NCBI GenBank assembly: GCA_050115555.1
Contig: JASFQI010000044.1
Location: forward strand, 1-21,044
Length of the DNA: 21,044 nucleotides
Source of the DNA: JASFQI01 sp050115555
Lineage (GTDB): Bacteria; Desulfobacterota; DSM-4660; Desulfatiglandales; HGW-15
Reading direction: 5' to 3'
The notes under the pieces were generated by a model. That model ran no database searches. It was given only the letters and a program-made list of their open reading frames with translations, and was not told the origin of the DNA. Below, one piece after another: positions 6,805 to 14,688 of the stretch; positions within the stretch are counted from its first letter, which is position 1, and each line of letters starts with the position of its first letter. A program made the translations under genes and the position numbers.

Positions 6805-7779
6805 ATGATCAACGGGAGGTTGCCCCTTAGACGCATGGAAGGACGAGGCACAAAGCAGCGGATGGTGCGGTGGTTCGCCATGGCCGTTCTGCTCGCACTG
6901 GGGCTCATCGTGGGGACACCCTGGGCGGTATCGGCCGAACCAGCGGGGGGGGAAGGGATCCGTTCGTCCATCCTCCAGGGGACGTGGTACCCTGCGGACG
7001 CGGCTTCGTTGAGACGTGTCATTCAAGGCTGTCTCTCCACAGCCAAGGTCCCGTCATGGGAAGGCGGGGTTCAGGCACTCGTGGTGCCCCACGCCGGGTA
7101 CCGGTACTCCGGGCCGGTAGCCGCTTACGCCTACCGAATGCTTCGAGGCCAGGGCGTGGAGCGGGTTGTGCTGATCGGTCCCAGCCACCAGTGGGCGTTC
7201 CGCGGGGTGTCGGTGAGCGATCATGACGCGTATGAGACCCCCCTGGGCCGCGTTCCCGTGGACCGTGAGGCGGCAAGACGACTTCGGGAAACGCATGAGG
7301 CCATCGGGTTCGTTCCGCAGGCGCACGCCCGTGAGCACTCCCTGGAGATACAGATCCCTTTTCTTCAGTGCGTGCTGGACGAGTTCACCATCGTTCCGGT
7401 GATCATGGGGCGTCAGGACCGGAGGACCTGCATGCTCCTGGCCTCCGGACTGGAAAGGATTCTGCAGGACGGCGTGCAAACCCTCCTGGTGGCCAGCACG
7501 GACCTGTCCCACTACCACAGCGCCAGGTCGGCCCGGACCCTGGACGAGACGTTTATCGGGTTCGTCCGGGACCAGGACCCGGGCGGATTGCTTCAGTCCC
7601 TGTCCGCGGGGCGTTGTGAGGCCTGCGGGGGAGGACCCACCGCGGCGGTCATGCATGCGGTGAGCGCGCGGAAGAACGGGGAGTGGAGGATTCTGCGCTA
7701 TGCCACGTCCGGGGATGTCACGGGCGAGCTGGACCGGGTCGTGGGCTACCTGGCGGCAGCATTCGTGAGCGGGGAGTGA
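6805..7779 (+). CDS. amrB: MEMO-family protein (AmmeMemoRadiSam system protein B) with N-terminal signal peptide
   Basis: A 324-residue protein of the MEMO1 family, related to class III extradiol dioxygenases. Conserved positions are visible: PHAGYRYSG with H96, GPSHQ with H128, the STDLSHYHS stretch, and CEACGGGP with C274. H96, H128 and C274 match the two His and one Cys that bind metal in human MEMO1. Unusually, residues 20-44 form a signal peptide: a short Arg-containing start, the hydrophobic core MAVLLALGLIVG, and a likely cleavage after VSA before EPAGG. The protein is therefore probably exported or lipid-facing, unlike the cytosolic MEMO1. The start is uncertain: ATGs at 6805, 6835 and 6862 all lack a good ribosome binding site, and 6862 gives the cleanest signal peptide. 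The usual AMMECR1 and radical-SAM partners are not in the window. Biochemical function is unknown. Confidence 0.85.
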   Translation: MINGRLPLRRMEGRGTKQRMVRWFAMAVLLALGLIVGTPWAVSAEPAGGEGIRSSILQGTWYPADAASLRRVIQGCLSTAKVPSWEGGVQALVVPHAGYRYSGPVAAYAYRMLRGQGVERVVLIGPSHQWAFRGVSVSDHDAYETPLGRVPVDREAARRLRETHEAIGFVPQAHAREHSLEIQIPFLQCVLDEFTIVPVIMGRQDRRTCMLLASGLERILQDGVQTLLVASTDLSHYHSARSARTLDETFIGFVRDQDPGGLLQSLSAGRCEACGGGPTAAVMHAVSARKNGEWRILRYATSGDVTGELDRVVGYLAAAFVSGE

Positions 7780-7915
7780 CGTTCTCCCAAAAACCCGCTC
7801 GACTGCTGTCGGCTGCGTTATTCATCATTGGAGATGCAGGGGCAGGTTTCTCGGTCACGGGCTTTTAACGGGTCCATGGGAAGAGATTGCCATTTTCACA
7901 CGAGACGAGGAGACC

Positions 7916-8368
7916 ATGATTGAGCAGGAGAGAGTGAGCTACTTGTGCAATGTGGCGCGGGTCGCGGGCGCAGACGGTGAGATCAGCCCAGAGGAGGGTC
8001 AAGCCATCGAGCGTGTCAGAGAGGAGATCGGCGCGAGCAGGGAGGAGATGGCCGAGGCGCTCCGTGCCGTGGGGCAGGAGGAACGCGAGACCGTGCCGGT
8101 CGGTCGTTTTTCAGACAAGATCAGGAATCTGGAAGACATGGTGCTCGTGTCCGTATGTGACGGGCGGTTTTCCGGGAGCGAGAAACCCGAGATCCTTTCC
8201 TTTGCCAAGGAGGTGGGGGTATCCCAGGCGCAGCTCAACGAAATCCTCGCGGAAGCCCGAAAGCGCCTGAAGTCGAAACGCAACAACGGGTCCTGCCCGG
8301 CGTGCGGGAAGCCTCTGCCCCCGAACTCCAAGTTCTGCCCCAAGTGCGGGGCGGACCTCCGAGCGTAA
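7916..8368 (+). CDS. TerB-like domain protein with C-terminal zinc ribbon
   Basis: A 150-residue, mostly helical protein. Two acidic repeats, GADGEISPEE (18-27) and CDGRFSGSEK (81-90), resemble the paired metal-binding helices of TerB/DjlA-type domains from tellurite-resistance and stress systems. Residues 127-144 are a zinc ribbon with C127-P-A-C130 and C141-P-K-C144. The start has a clear GAGGAG a few bases before the ATG. It is followed 26 nt later by pcm and then recG, so these three are probably one transcript. Role unknown. The pairing suggests a small regulatory or scaffold protein rather than an enzyme; no ter cluster is present nearby. Confidence 0.75.
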   Translation: MIEQERVSYLCNVARVAGADGEISPEEGQAIERVREEIGASREEMAEALRAVGQEERETVPVGRFSDKIRNLEDMVLVSVCDGRFSGSEKPEILSFAKEVGVSQAQLNEILAEARKRLKSKRNNGSCPACGKPLPPNSKFCPKCGADLRA

Positions 8369-8394
8369 CCGTCCACCAGCGGTGAGGAGCACAC

Positions 8395-9042
8395 ATGGCA
8401 CGGGACAACGCCTCCCGGCGAAGGCACATGGTTCAGACCCAGATCATCGCTCGAGGCATTCGGGATGACCGGGTGATTCGTGCCATGGAAACCGTGCCGC
8501 GGCATCGGTTTGTGGAGAAGGACCTTCAGGAGGAGGCCTACGACGATCATCCCCTGCCCATCGGGCACAAGCAGACCATTTCACAACCTTACATTGTGGC
8601 CCTGATGACCCAGGCACTGGAACTCACCGGCATCGAAAAGACCCTCGAAATCGGTACAGGAAGCGGTTACCAGACCGCCATCCTGGCGGAGTGCTCCCGG
8701 GAAGTCTACACCGTGGAACGGGTTCGCCCTCTCCTGGAGCGGGCAGAGCGCACCCTCTCGGAGCTCGGTTACACGAACATCCTTTTCAAGGCCTTTGATG
8801 GGACGCTCGGCTGGGCGGAGCACGCCCCCTTTGACGCCGTGATGGTTACGGCCGGGGCACCGGCCGTGCCGAAACCGCTCCGCGATCAACTGGCCGAAGG
8901 GGGCCGCATCGTGATCCCAGTGGGGAACCGGTACAGCCAGGAGCTCGTCAGAATCACGAAAGCGAAGCAGCAGCACGTGGAGACTTACCTGGGGGGGTGC
9001 CGTTTTGTGGATCTGATTGGTGTTCACGGCTGGAAAGATTAA
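8395..9042 (+). CDS. pcm: Protein-L-isoaspartate (D-aspartate) O-methyltransferase
   Basis: A 215-residue S-adenosylmethionine-dependent enzyme that methylates isoaspartyl residues in aged proteins so that they can be repaired; it acts in the cytoplasm. The diagnostic HKQTISQPYIVALM stretch (58-71) and the methyltransferase motif I LEIGTGSGYQTAIL (84-97) are both present, followed by VTAGAP and GGRIVIPVG. The length matches bacterial Pcm. GAGGAG lies a few bases before the ATG. The gene ends 6 nt before recG, so translation of the two may be coupled. Assignment is firm. Confidence 0.96.
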   Translation: MARDNASRRRHMVQTQIIARGIRDDRVIRAMETVPRHRFVEKDLQEEAYDDHPLPIGHKQTISQPYIVALMTQALELTGIEKTLEIGTGSGYQTAILAECSREVYTVERVRPLLERAERTLSELGYTNILFKAFDGTLGWAEHAPFDAVMVTAGAPAVPKPLRDQLAEGGRIVIPVGNRYSQELVRITKAKQQHVETYLGGCRFVDLIGVHGWKD

Positions 9043-9048
9043 CTTCGA

Positions 9049-11166
9049 ATGCCCCGACCCAGGAGCCATCCCCTCAAACAGGTCCACGTCCTCACCCGCC
9101 CGCTCACGGAGCTCCGGGGCGTCGGACAAAAGCGTGCGGCCTGCTTTTCCAGGAGAGGCCTCCGAACGGTCCTGGACCTCCTTTTTTTCACCCCGGTTCG
9201 ATACCAGGATCGCTCACGTTTTTCATCGGCTCCCGATCTCCGTGAGGGACAACCGGCCCTGGTGTGCGGCATCGTGGCCTCGGGCGGGGAAGTCCGGTCC
9301 GGCCGGGGGCGGAGGCCCTTATACCGCATCCTCCTGGAGGTGGAGGGCGGAACCGTGGAGCTCATCTGGTTTCACTTTCGAAAGGCTCACCTGGACAAAT
9401 GGGCCCGCCCGGGAACCGAGCTCATGGTCTACGGAGGGGTGCATAAGGCCGGTGAGAGGCCCTGTATGGCTCATCCCGAGGTGCACGTTCCGGTCAAGGG
9501 ATCGCGTCTTCATCCGCCGGGCATTCATCCTGTGTACGGTTCCGTGGAAGGGGTCCCGGGCGGTGTGGTGCGGAGCGCGGTTCAGGCGGCGCTGGATCGG
9601 TATGCTCCTCGAATCGACGATCCGGTTCCCCGGGACATCCTGGATGAGTTGGGCCTCCCCTCCCTGGAGGAAGCCCTGTTTCAAACCCACCAACCGCCGG
9701 TTCACGTCTCCATCGAATGTCTCCATCGTTTGAATACGCCGGCCCAGAAGCGGCTGGTTTTCGACCGGTTTCTCCTGGTCATGCTGGCCCTGGAAACCCT
9801 GCGCATTCGGCGTGTCCGTAAACACGCTCCGGTGTGCCGGGTGCACCGCGGTGACCTGGAAGAGGTCGCTGCCCGGTTTCCCTTCCAATTCACTCCGGAC
9901 CAGGCGGGCGCGCTTCAGGATACGGCCCGGGATCTCGCGAGCGGCCGGGTCATGAGCCGGATCGCCATGGGGGACGTGGGGTGCGGTAAAACAGCCGTGG
10001 CCGCGGCGGCCGCCCATCTGTGCGCTCGAAACGGCATGCAGACGGCCGTCATGGCCCCCACCCGCCTCCTGGCCGAGCAGCACCTGGCCACGTTCTCCGC
10101 GCTGGCCGAACGCCTTGCGCTTCGACCTGTCCTGTTCAGCGGGGCACTCCGGGCGGAGGAGCGCCGCCGGGTCCTGGAGGGGATCCGGACCGGAGAGGCC
10201 AACGTCGTGGTAGGGACCCACGCCCTGGTTCACGACACACCCATATTTCATCGACTCGGCCTGGCGGTGATCGACGAACAACAGCGATTCGGGGTGCGGG
10301 ATCGGGCCCGCTTCACCGATCAGGGAGGCAATCCCCATCTCCTCGTCCTGACGGCAACCCCCATCCCGAGGACCCTGGCCAGGATGCTGTATGGGGATAT
10401 GGACATCTCCCGAATCCACAGGCATCCGGAAGGCAGAAAGCCCGTGATCACGCGGATCGTGGGTGAGGGCGAGAAGCGCGAGCTCGCCGCGTCCCTGGCG
10501 GACACCCTGGGCGCCGGGCAGCAGGTCATCGTGGTTTGTCCGGCCGTGACGTCCTCCGGGGACTCAGGCCTCAAGAGCGTCGAGGAGATGGCAGAGGGGC
10601 TCAAGCGTTTCTACACCCCCCGCTTCCGGGTGGGTGCGATCCACGGACGGCTTCCCACTGAAAAGCGCATGGAGGTCATGGAGCGCTTTCGAGAGGGGCG
10701 AATCCAGATCCTGGTCGCTACTACGGTGATCGAGGTGGGGGTGGACGTGCCCAATGCGACCGTCATGGTGGTGGAGCACCCGGAACGCTTCGGCCTGGCC
10801 CAGCTTCATCAGCTGCGAGGCCGGATCGGAAGGGGCACGGTGCAGGGGACCTGCTACCTGGTTTGCCCGTCAGCGCTCTCGGATGCGGCGCTGGATCGAC
10901 TCGAGGCGCTTGTGGACACTGCGGACGGGTTTGAAATCGCGGAAAGGGACATGGCCCTGCGAGGGCAGGGGGAGCTCACCGGGGTTCGGCAGGCCGGGGT
11001 GGGCGAGTTCGACCTGGAGGAGATCCTGAGCCATCCCGAGTGCATCGAATGGGCACGGAGGGCCGCAGAGACGATCCTTGCCCGGGACCCCGCGCTTCGA
11101 GACCCGAGGCACGGTTCCCTGGCGCGCCTGGTGGCGGCCGTCCTGACCGACACGGCGGACGGATGA
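9049..11166 (+). CDS. recG: ATP-dependent DNA helicase RecG
   Basis: A 705-residue superfamily 2 helicase that remodels stalled replication forks and branched DNA. Order of domains: a helix-hairpin-like start (LTELRGVGQKRAACF), the OB-fold wedge domain (about 60-200), helicase domain 1 with Walker A GDVGCGKT (308-315) and Walker B D409-E-Q-Q, then domain 2 with ATTVIEVGVDVPNA and QLRGRIGRG, and the C-terminal TRG motif region around LRGQGELTGVRQAG. The Walker B box reads DEQQ; DEQH is the commoner form in RecG, and this is a minor variant. Length is normal. The ribosome binding site is weak (GGAAAG, 11 nt from ATG), in keeping with coupling to the pcm stop codon 6 nt upstream. A 13-nt palindrome GACGAAATTCGTC directly follows the stop codon. 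Confidence 0.96.
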   Translation: MPRPRSHPLKQVHVLTRPLTELRGVGQKRAACFSRRGLRTVLDLLFFTPVRYQDRSRFSSAPDLREGQPALVCGIVASGGEVRSGRGRRPLYRILLEVEGGTVELIWFHFRKAHLDKWARPGTELMVYGGVHKAGERPCMAHPEVHVPVKGSRLHPPGIHPVYGSVEGVPGGVVRSAVQAALDRYAPRIDDPVPRDILDELGLPSLEEALFQTHQPPVHVSIECLHRLNTPAQKRLVFDRFLLVMLALETLRIRRVRKHAPVCRVHRGDLEEVAARFPFQFTPDQAGALQDTARDLASGRVMSRIAMGDVGCGKTAVAAAAAHLCARNGMQTAVMAPTRLLAEQHLATFSALAERLALRPVLFSGALRAEERRRVLEGIRTGEANVVVGTHALVHDTPIFHRLGLAVIDEQQRFGVRDRARFTDQGGNPHLLVLTATPIPRTLARMLYGDMDISRIHRHPEGRKPVITRIVGEGEKRELAASLADTLGAGQQVIVVCPAVTSSGDSGLKSVEEMAEGLKRFYTPRFRVGAIHGRLPTEKRMEVMERFREGRIQILVATTVIEVGVDVPNATVMVVEHPERFGLAQLHQLRGRIGRGTVQGTCYLVCPSALSDAALDRLEALVDTADGFEIAERDMALRGQGELTGVRQAGVGEFDLEEILSHPECIEWARRAAETILARDPALRDPRHGSLARLVAAVLTDTADG

Positions 11167-11179
11167 GACGAAATTCGTC
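11167..11179. repeat. Palindrome immediately after recG
   Basis: GACGAAATTCGTC is a perfect 6-1-6 palindrome abutting the recG stop codon and about 60 nt upstream of the carB promoter. It may be a protein-binding site or incidental. Confidence 0.35.
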
Positions 11180-11239
11180 CCGAGGGCAACCGCAGGCTGC
11201 GCGTGAACGCCCGCCTGGCACCTGTGCGGGGGTTTCCCC

Positions 11240-11269
11240 TTGACACCCGGAAGCCCTCTTCCCTATATT
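11240..11269 (+). promoter_or_regulatory. Sigma-70 promoter for carB
   Basis: TTGACA (11240-11245), an 18-nt spacer and TATATT (11264-11269) form a near-consensus housekeeping promoter in the 230-nt recG-carB gap. Transcription would begin near 11276, giving a leader of about 120 nt before the carB start. I see no clear terminator-antiterminator pair in that leader. Confidence 0.7.
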
Positions 11270-11396
11270 AGCTCCGCTTACGATTCTTCATTCCAAATTA
11301 GCCGAACTGTGCCAGTGTAATACTCCGGAATCCCTTGTTTTTCCCTGAACGTTTTCATCCGGACCCCGTTCCCCGAACCCTGAAAAGGAGGCATTC

Positions 11397-14300
11397 ATGC
11401 CCAGACGAGAGGACATTCATAAGGTCATGATCATCGGTTCCGGTCCCATTGTGATCGGGCAGGCGTGCGAGTTCGACTACTCTGGCACTCAGGCCTGCAA
11501 GGCGCTTCGGAAGCTGGGCTACGAGATCGTTCTGGTGAACTCGAACCCGGCCACCATCATGACGGACCCGGGAATGGCCGATGTGACGTACATCGAACCG
11601 CTCGATCTGGACACCATGCGCAAGATCGTGGAAAAGGAAAAGCCGGATGCCCTCCTTCCCAACCTGGGCGGGCAGTCCGGGCTGAATCTTTCGTCGGAGC
11701 TCGCTCGGACGGGTGTCCTGGAGGAGAACGGGGTTCAGATCATCGGCGTGCAGGTGGACGCCATCAAACGGGGGGAGGACCGCATTGCATTCAAGGAGAC
11801 CATGAACCGGCTCGGCATCGACATGCCGCGAAGCGAGCCCGCGTTCAGCGTGGAGGAGGCCGAGCGCATCGCAGACGAAATCGGCTATCCCGTGGTGTTG
11901 CGACCGGCCTACACCATGGGCGGCACAGGCGGCGGTCACGTGTACAACGTGGAAGAACTCCGAACGGTGGCCGCCCGCGGGCTCGCGGCCAGCCTGGTGG
12001 GACAGGTGCTCGTGGAAGAGTCGGTGCTCGGATGGGAGGAACTGGAGCTGGAAGTGGTCCGGGACGCCAAGGACCAGGTCATCACGGTCTGCTTCATCGA
12101 GAACGTCGACGCCATGGGTGTGCACACAGGGGACTCCTACTGCACCGCACCCATGCTCACCATTGCCCCGGAGCTCCAGGAGCGCCTTCAGTCCTACTCC
12201 TATGACATCGTCAAGGCGATCGAGGTCATCGGCGGGACCAACATCCAGTTTGCCCACGATCCCAAGACCGGGAGGGTGGTGGTGATCGAGATCAACCCCC
12301 GGACGTCCCGGTCTTCGGCACTGGCCTCCAAGGCCACGGGGTTCCCCATCGCGCTCATCTCGTCCATGCTCGCCGGGGGGCTCACCCTGGATGAAATCCC
12401 CTACTGGCGGGAGGGCACCCTGGACAAGTACACCCCCTGGGGCGATTACGTGGTGGTCAAGTTCGCCCGATGGGGATTCGAGAAGTTCCCCGGCGCCGAG
12501 GATCGTCTGGGAACCCAGATGCGCGCCGTGGGTGAGGTCATGAGCATCGGGAAGACGTATAAGGAGGCGCTCCAGAAGGCGATCCGCTCCCTGGAAACGG
12601 GTCGCTATGGTCTCGGTTTTGCCGGGGATTTTTACGAGCGATCCCTGGAAGACCTGATGGACCTTCTTTCCGAGCCCACCAGCGAGCGGCAGTTTATCCT
12701 GTACGAGGCCTTGAGAAAGGGCGCCGAAATCCAGGCGCTGTTCGAGAAGACCCACATCAAGCCGTGGTTCCTCGAGCAGATGAAGGAACTGGTGGACCTG
12801 GAAGAGGAGATTCGCGGCCGGGGAGCGGGCGATCTGCCGGATGCGCTTCTGGAGCGTGCCAAGAAGGACGGTTTCAGCGACCGGTACCTCTCCATGCTCC
12901 TGGAACGCCCGGAAAAGCAGATCCGCGAGCAACGGACCGCATTGGGGCTGACCGAGGCCTGGGATGCGGTCCCTGTGAGCGGCGTGGAGAATGCCGCCTA
13001 CTACTACTCCACGTACAATGCCGAGGACCGGGTCGAGGCGAGTCCCAACCGGAAGATCATGGTCCTGGGCGGCGGGCCGAACCGGATCGGACAGGGGATC
13101 GAGTTCGATTACTGCTGCGTCCATGCAGCCTTTGCGCTTCGGGACGAGGGACTCGAGTCCATCATGGTGAACTGCAATCCAGAGACCGTTTCCACGGACT
13201 ACGACACGTCCAACAAGCTCTACTTCGAGCCCCTGACCGTGGAGGACGTCCTCAGCATCCACGAGAAGGAAAAGCCCGAGGGGGTGATCGTCCAGTTCGG
13301 CGGGCAGACGCCCCTGAACATCGCAGGTGAACTGGCAGAGGCGGGTGTTCGCATCATCGGAACTACTCCGGACACCATCGATCTGGCCGAGGACCGGGAC
13401 CGTTTTCGACAGAGGATGCGGAAGCTCGGCATCCCACAGCCCGAGTCCGACATGGCGAGCACCCTGGAGGAGGCCCTGGCAGCGGCCGAGAGGATCGGGT
13501 ACCCCCTGATGGTTCGACCCTCTTACGTGCTGGGCGGCCGGGCCATGGAGGTTGTGCACGACGAGGACATGCTGCGGCACTATGTGGCCGCAGCCGTCGG
13601 GGTTTCCCCGGAGCGCCCCATTCTCATCGACAAGTTTTTGGAGAACGCCATTGAGGTGGAGGCCGATGCCATCTCCGACGGGATTGACGCGTTCGTGCCC
13701 GCGGTCATGGAGCACATCGAGCTCGCGGGGGTTCACTCGGGGGACTCGGCCTGTGTGATCCCTCCCATCAGCATCCCTGCCAAGCACCTGGCCACCATCG
13801 AGGAGTACACGCGAAGGATCGCCGTGGAGCTGGACGTGGTCGGGCTGATGAACATCCAGTATGCCATTGCCAACGAAGTGGTGTACATTCTGGAGGCCAA
13901 TCCCCGGGCCTCCCGCACGGTGCCCCTCGTCTCCAAGGTGTGCGGCATTCCCATGGCGCGGATCGCGACCCAGCTTATGCTGGGAAAGAAGCTGGCCGAT
14001 TTGGATCTCAAACCGGCCAGCGTACCTCACTTCGGGGTAAAGGAGGCCGTGTTCCCCTTTAACATGTTCCAGGAGGTGGATCCGGTGCTGGGGCCGGAGA
14101 TGCGGTCCACGGGCGAGGTCCTGGGCTTGGCCGAAGGATTCGGTCTGGCCTATTACAAGGCCCAGTCCGCGGCGCAGCAGGTCCTGCCCCTGGAAGGGAC
14201 TGTGCTCATCACCGTATCCGAAAAGGATCGGCCGGCCGTGCTGGAGGTGGCCAACCAGTTCCATAACCTGGGTTTCAAGATCCGGGCCACCAACGGGACA

Positions 14301-14597
14301 CAGGCCTTTCTCAACAGCCAGGGCATCCCGGCCGAGCTCATCGCCAAGATGCACGAGGGGCGGCCCAATATCGTGGACGGGATCAAAAACGGGGAGATCC
14401 ACCTTGTCATCAACACGCCCAGCGGGAAGCTGAGCAAGCATGACGACTCCTACATTCGCAAGTCGGCCATTCGCTACAAGGTACCCTACATCACCACGCT
14501 GGCCGCGGCCCTGGCCGCGGCTCGGGGAATCGCCGCGTTCCGCCGCGGCCACGGTACGGTGAAGTCGCTTCAGGATTATCACAAGGACATCGTCTGA
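11397..14597 (+). CDS. carB: Carbamoyl-phosphate synthase large subunit
   Basis: A 1066-residue enzyme that uses ammonia from the small subunit, bicarbonate and two ATP to make carbamoyl phosphate for pyrimidine and arginine synthesis. Both ATP-grasp halves are present and similar: the first opens with GSGPIVIGQACEFDYSGTQA, the second (about 550-930) with GGGPNRIGQGIEFDYCCVHA. Each half has the glycine-rich ATP loop (GGTGGG in the first) and an EINPR or EANPR metal-binding stretch. The last ~130 residues are the MGS-type allosteric domain where UMP and ornithine act in E. coli. Length matches the family (1073 in E. coli). AAGGAGG sits 5 nt before the ATG. carA is not adjacent: recG lies upstream and a PurF-like gene downstream. 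Assignment is firm. Confidence 0.98.
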   Translation: MPRREDIHKVMIIGSGPIVIGQACEFDYSGTQACKALRKLGYEIVLVNSNPATIMTDPGMADVTYIEPLDLDTMRKIVEKEKPDALLPNLGGQSGLNLSSELARTGVLEENGVQIIGVQVDAIKRGEDRIAFKETMNRLGIDMPRSEPAFSVEEAERIADEIGYPVVLRPAYTMGGTGGGHVYNVEELRTVAARGLAASLVGQVLVEESVLGWEELELEVVRDAKDQVITVCFIENVDAMGVHTGDSYCTAPMLTIAPELQERLQSYSYDIVKAIEVIGGTNIQFAHDPKTGRVVVIEINPRTSRSSALASKATGFPIALISSMLAGGLTLDEIPYWREGTLDKYTPWGDYVVVKFARWGFEKFPGAEDRLGTQMRAVGEVMSIGKTYKEALQKAIRSLETGRYGLGFAGDFYERSLEDLMDLLSEPTSERQFILYEALRKGAEIQALFEKTHIKPWFLEQMKELVDLEEEIRGRGAGDLPDALLERAKKDGFSDRYLSMLLERPEKQIREQRTALGLTEAWDAVPVSGVENAAYYYSTYNAEDRVEASPNRKIMVLGGGPNRIGQGIEFDYCCVHAAFALRDEGLESIMVNCNPETVSTDYDTSNKLYFEPLTVEDVLSIHEKEKPEGVIVQFGGQTPLNIAGELAEAGVRIIGTTPDTIDLAEDRDRFRQRMRKLGIPQPESDMASTLEEALAAAERIGYPLMVRPSYVLGGRAMEVVHDEDMLRHYVAAAVGVSPERPILIDKFLENAIEVEADAISDGIDAFVPAVMEHIELAGVHSGDSACVIPPISIPAKHLATIEEYTRRIAVELDVVGLMNIQYAIANEVVYILEANPRASRTVPLVSKVCGIPMARIATQLMLGKKLADLDLKPASVPHFGVKEAVFPFNMFQEVDPVLGPEMRSTGEVLGLAEGFGLAYYKAQSAAQQVLPLEGTVLITVSEKDRPAVLEVANQFHNLGFKIRATNGTQAFLNSQGIPAELIAKMHEGRPNIVDGIKNGEIHLVINTPSGKLSKHDDSYIRKSAIRYKVPYITTLAAALAAARGIAAFRRGHGTVKSLQDYHKDIV

Positions 14598-14675
14598 TAC
14601 CAGAGCGCCTCCGGGTTTGAACGTTTCCGAAGGCCCGCCCAGGGCGGGTGAGGCATGGGCGGGAGAGGCCTTTTC

Positions 14676-14688
14676 GAGAGGAGACTAC
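14676..14688 (+). promoter_or_regulatory. Ribosome binding site fixing the PurF-like start
   Basis: GAGAGGAG (14676-14683) lies 5 nt before ATG 14689. This selects 14689 over an in-frame non-ATG codon at 14617 that has no such site. The choice matters because it puts Asp, not Cys, at position 2. Confidence 0.75.

Noticed and set aside
11276..11396. Riboswitch or pyrimidine attenuator in the carB leader
   Set aside because: Only a weak 5-bp stem with a long loop was found and no known riboswitch core motif.
11355..14582. 1075-codon open frame on the - strand opposite carB
   Set aside because: It mirrors carB almost exactly, has no domain I recognise, and is explained by high GC at third positions lacking stop codons in the antisense frame.
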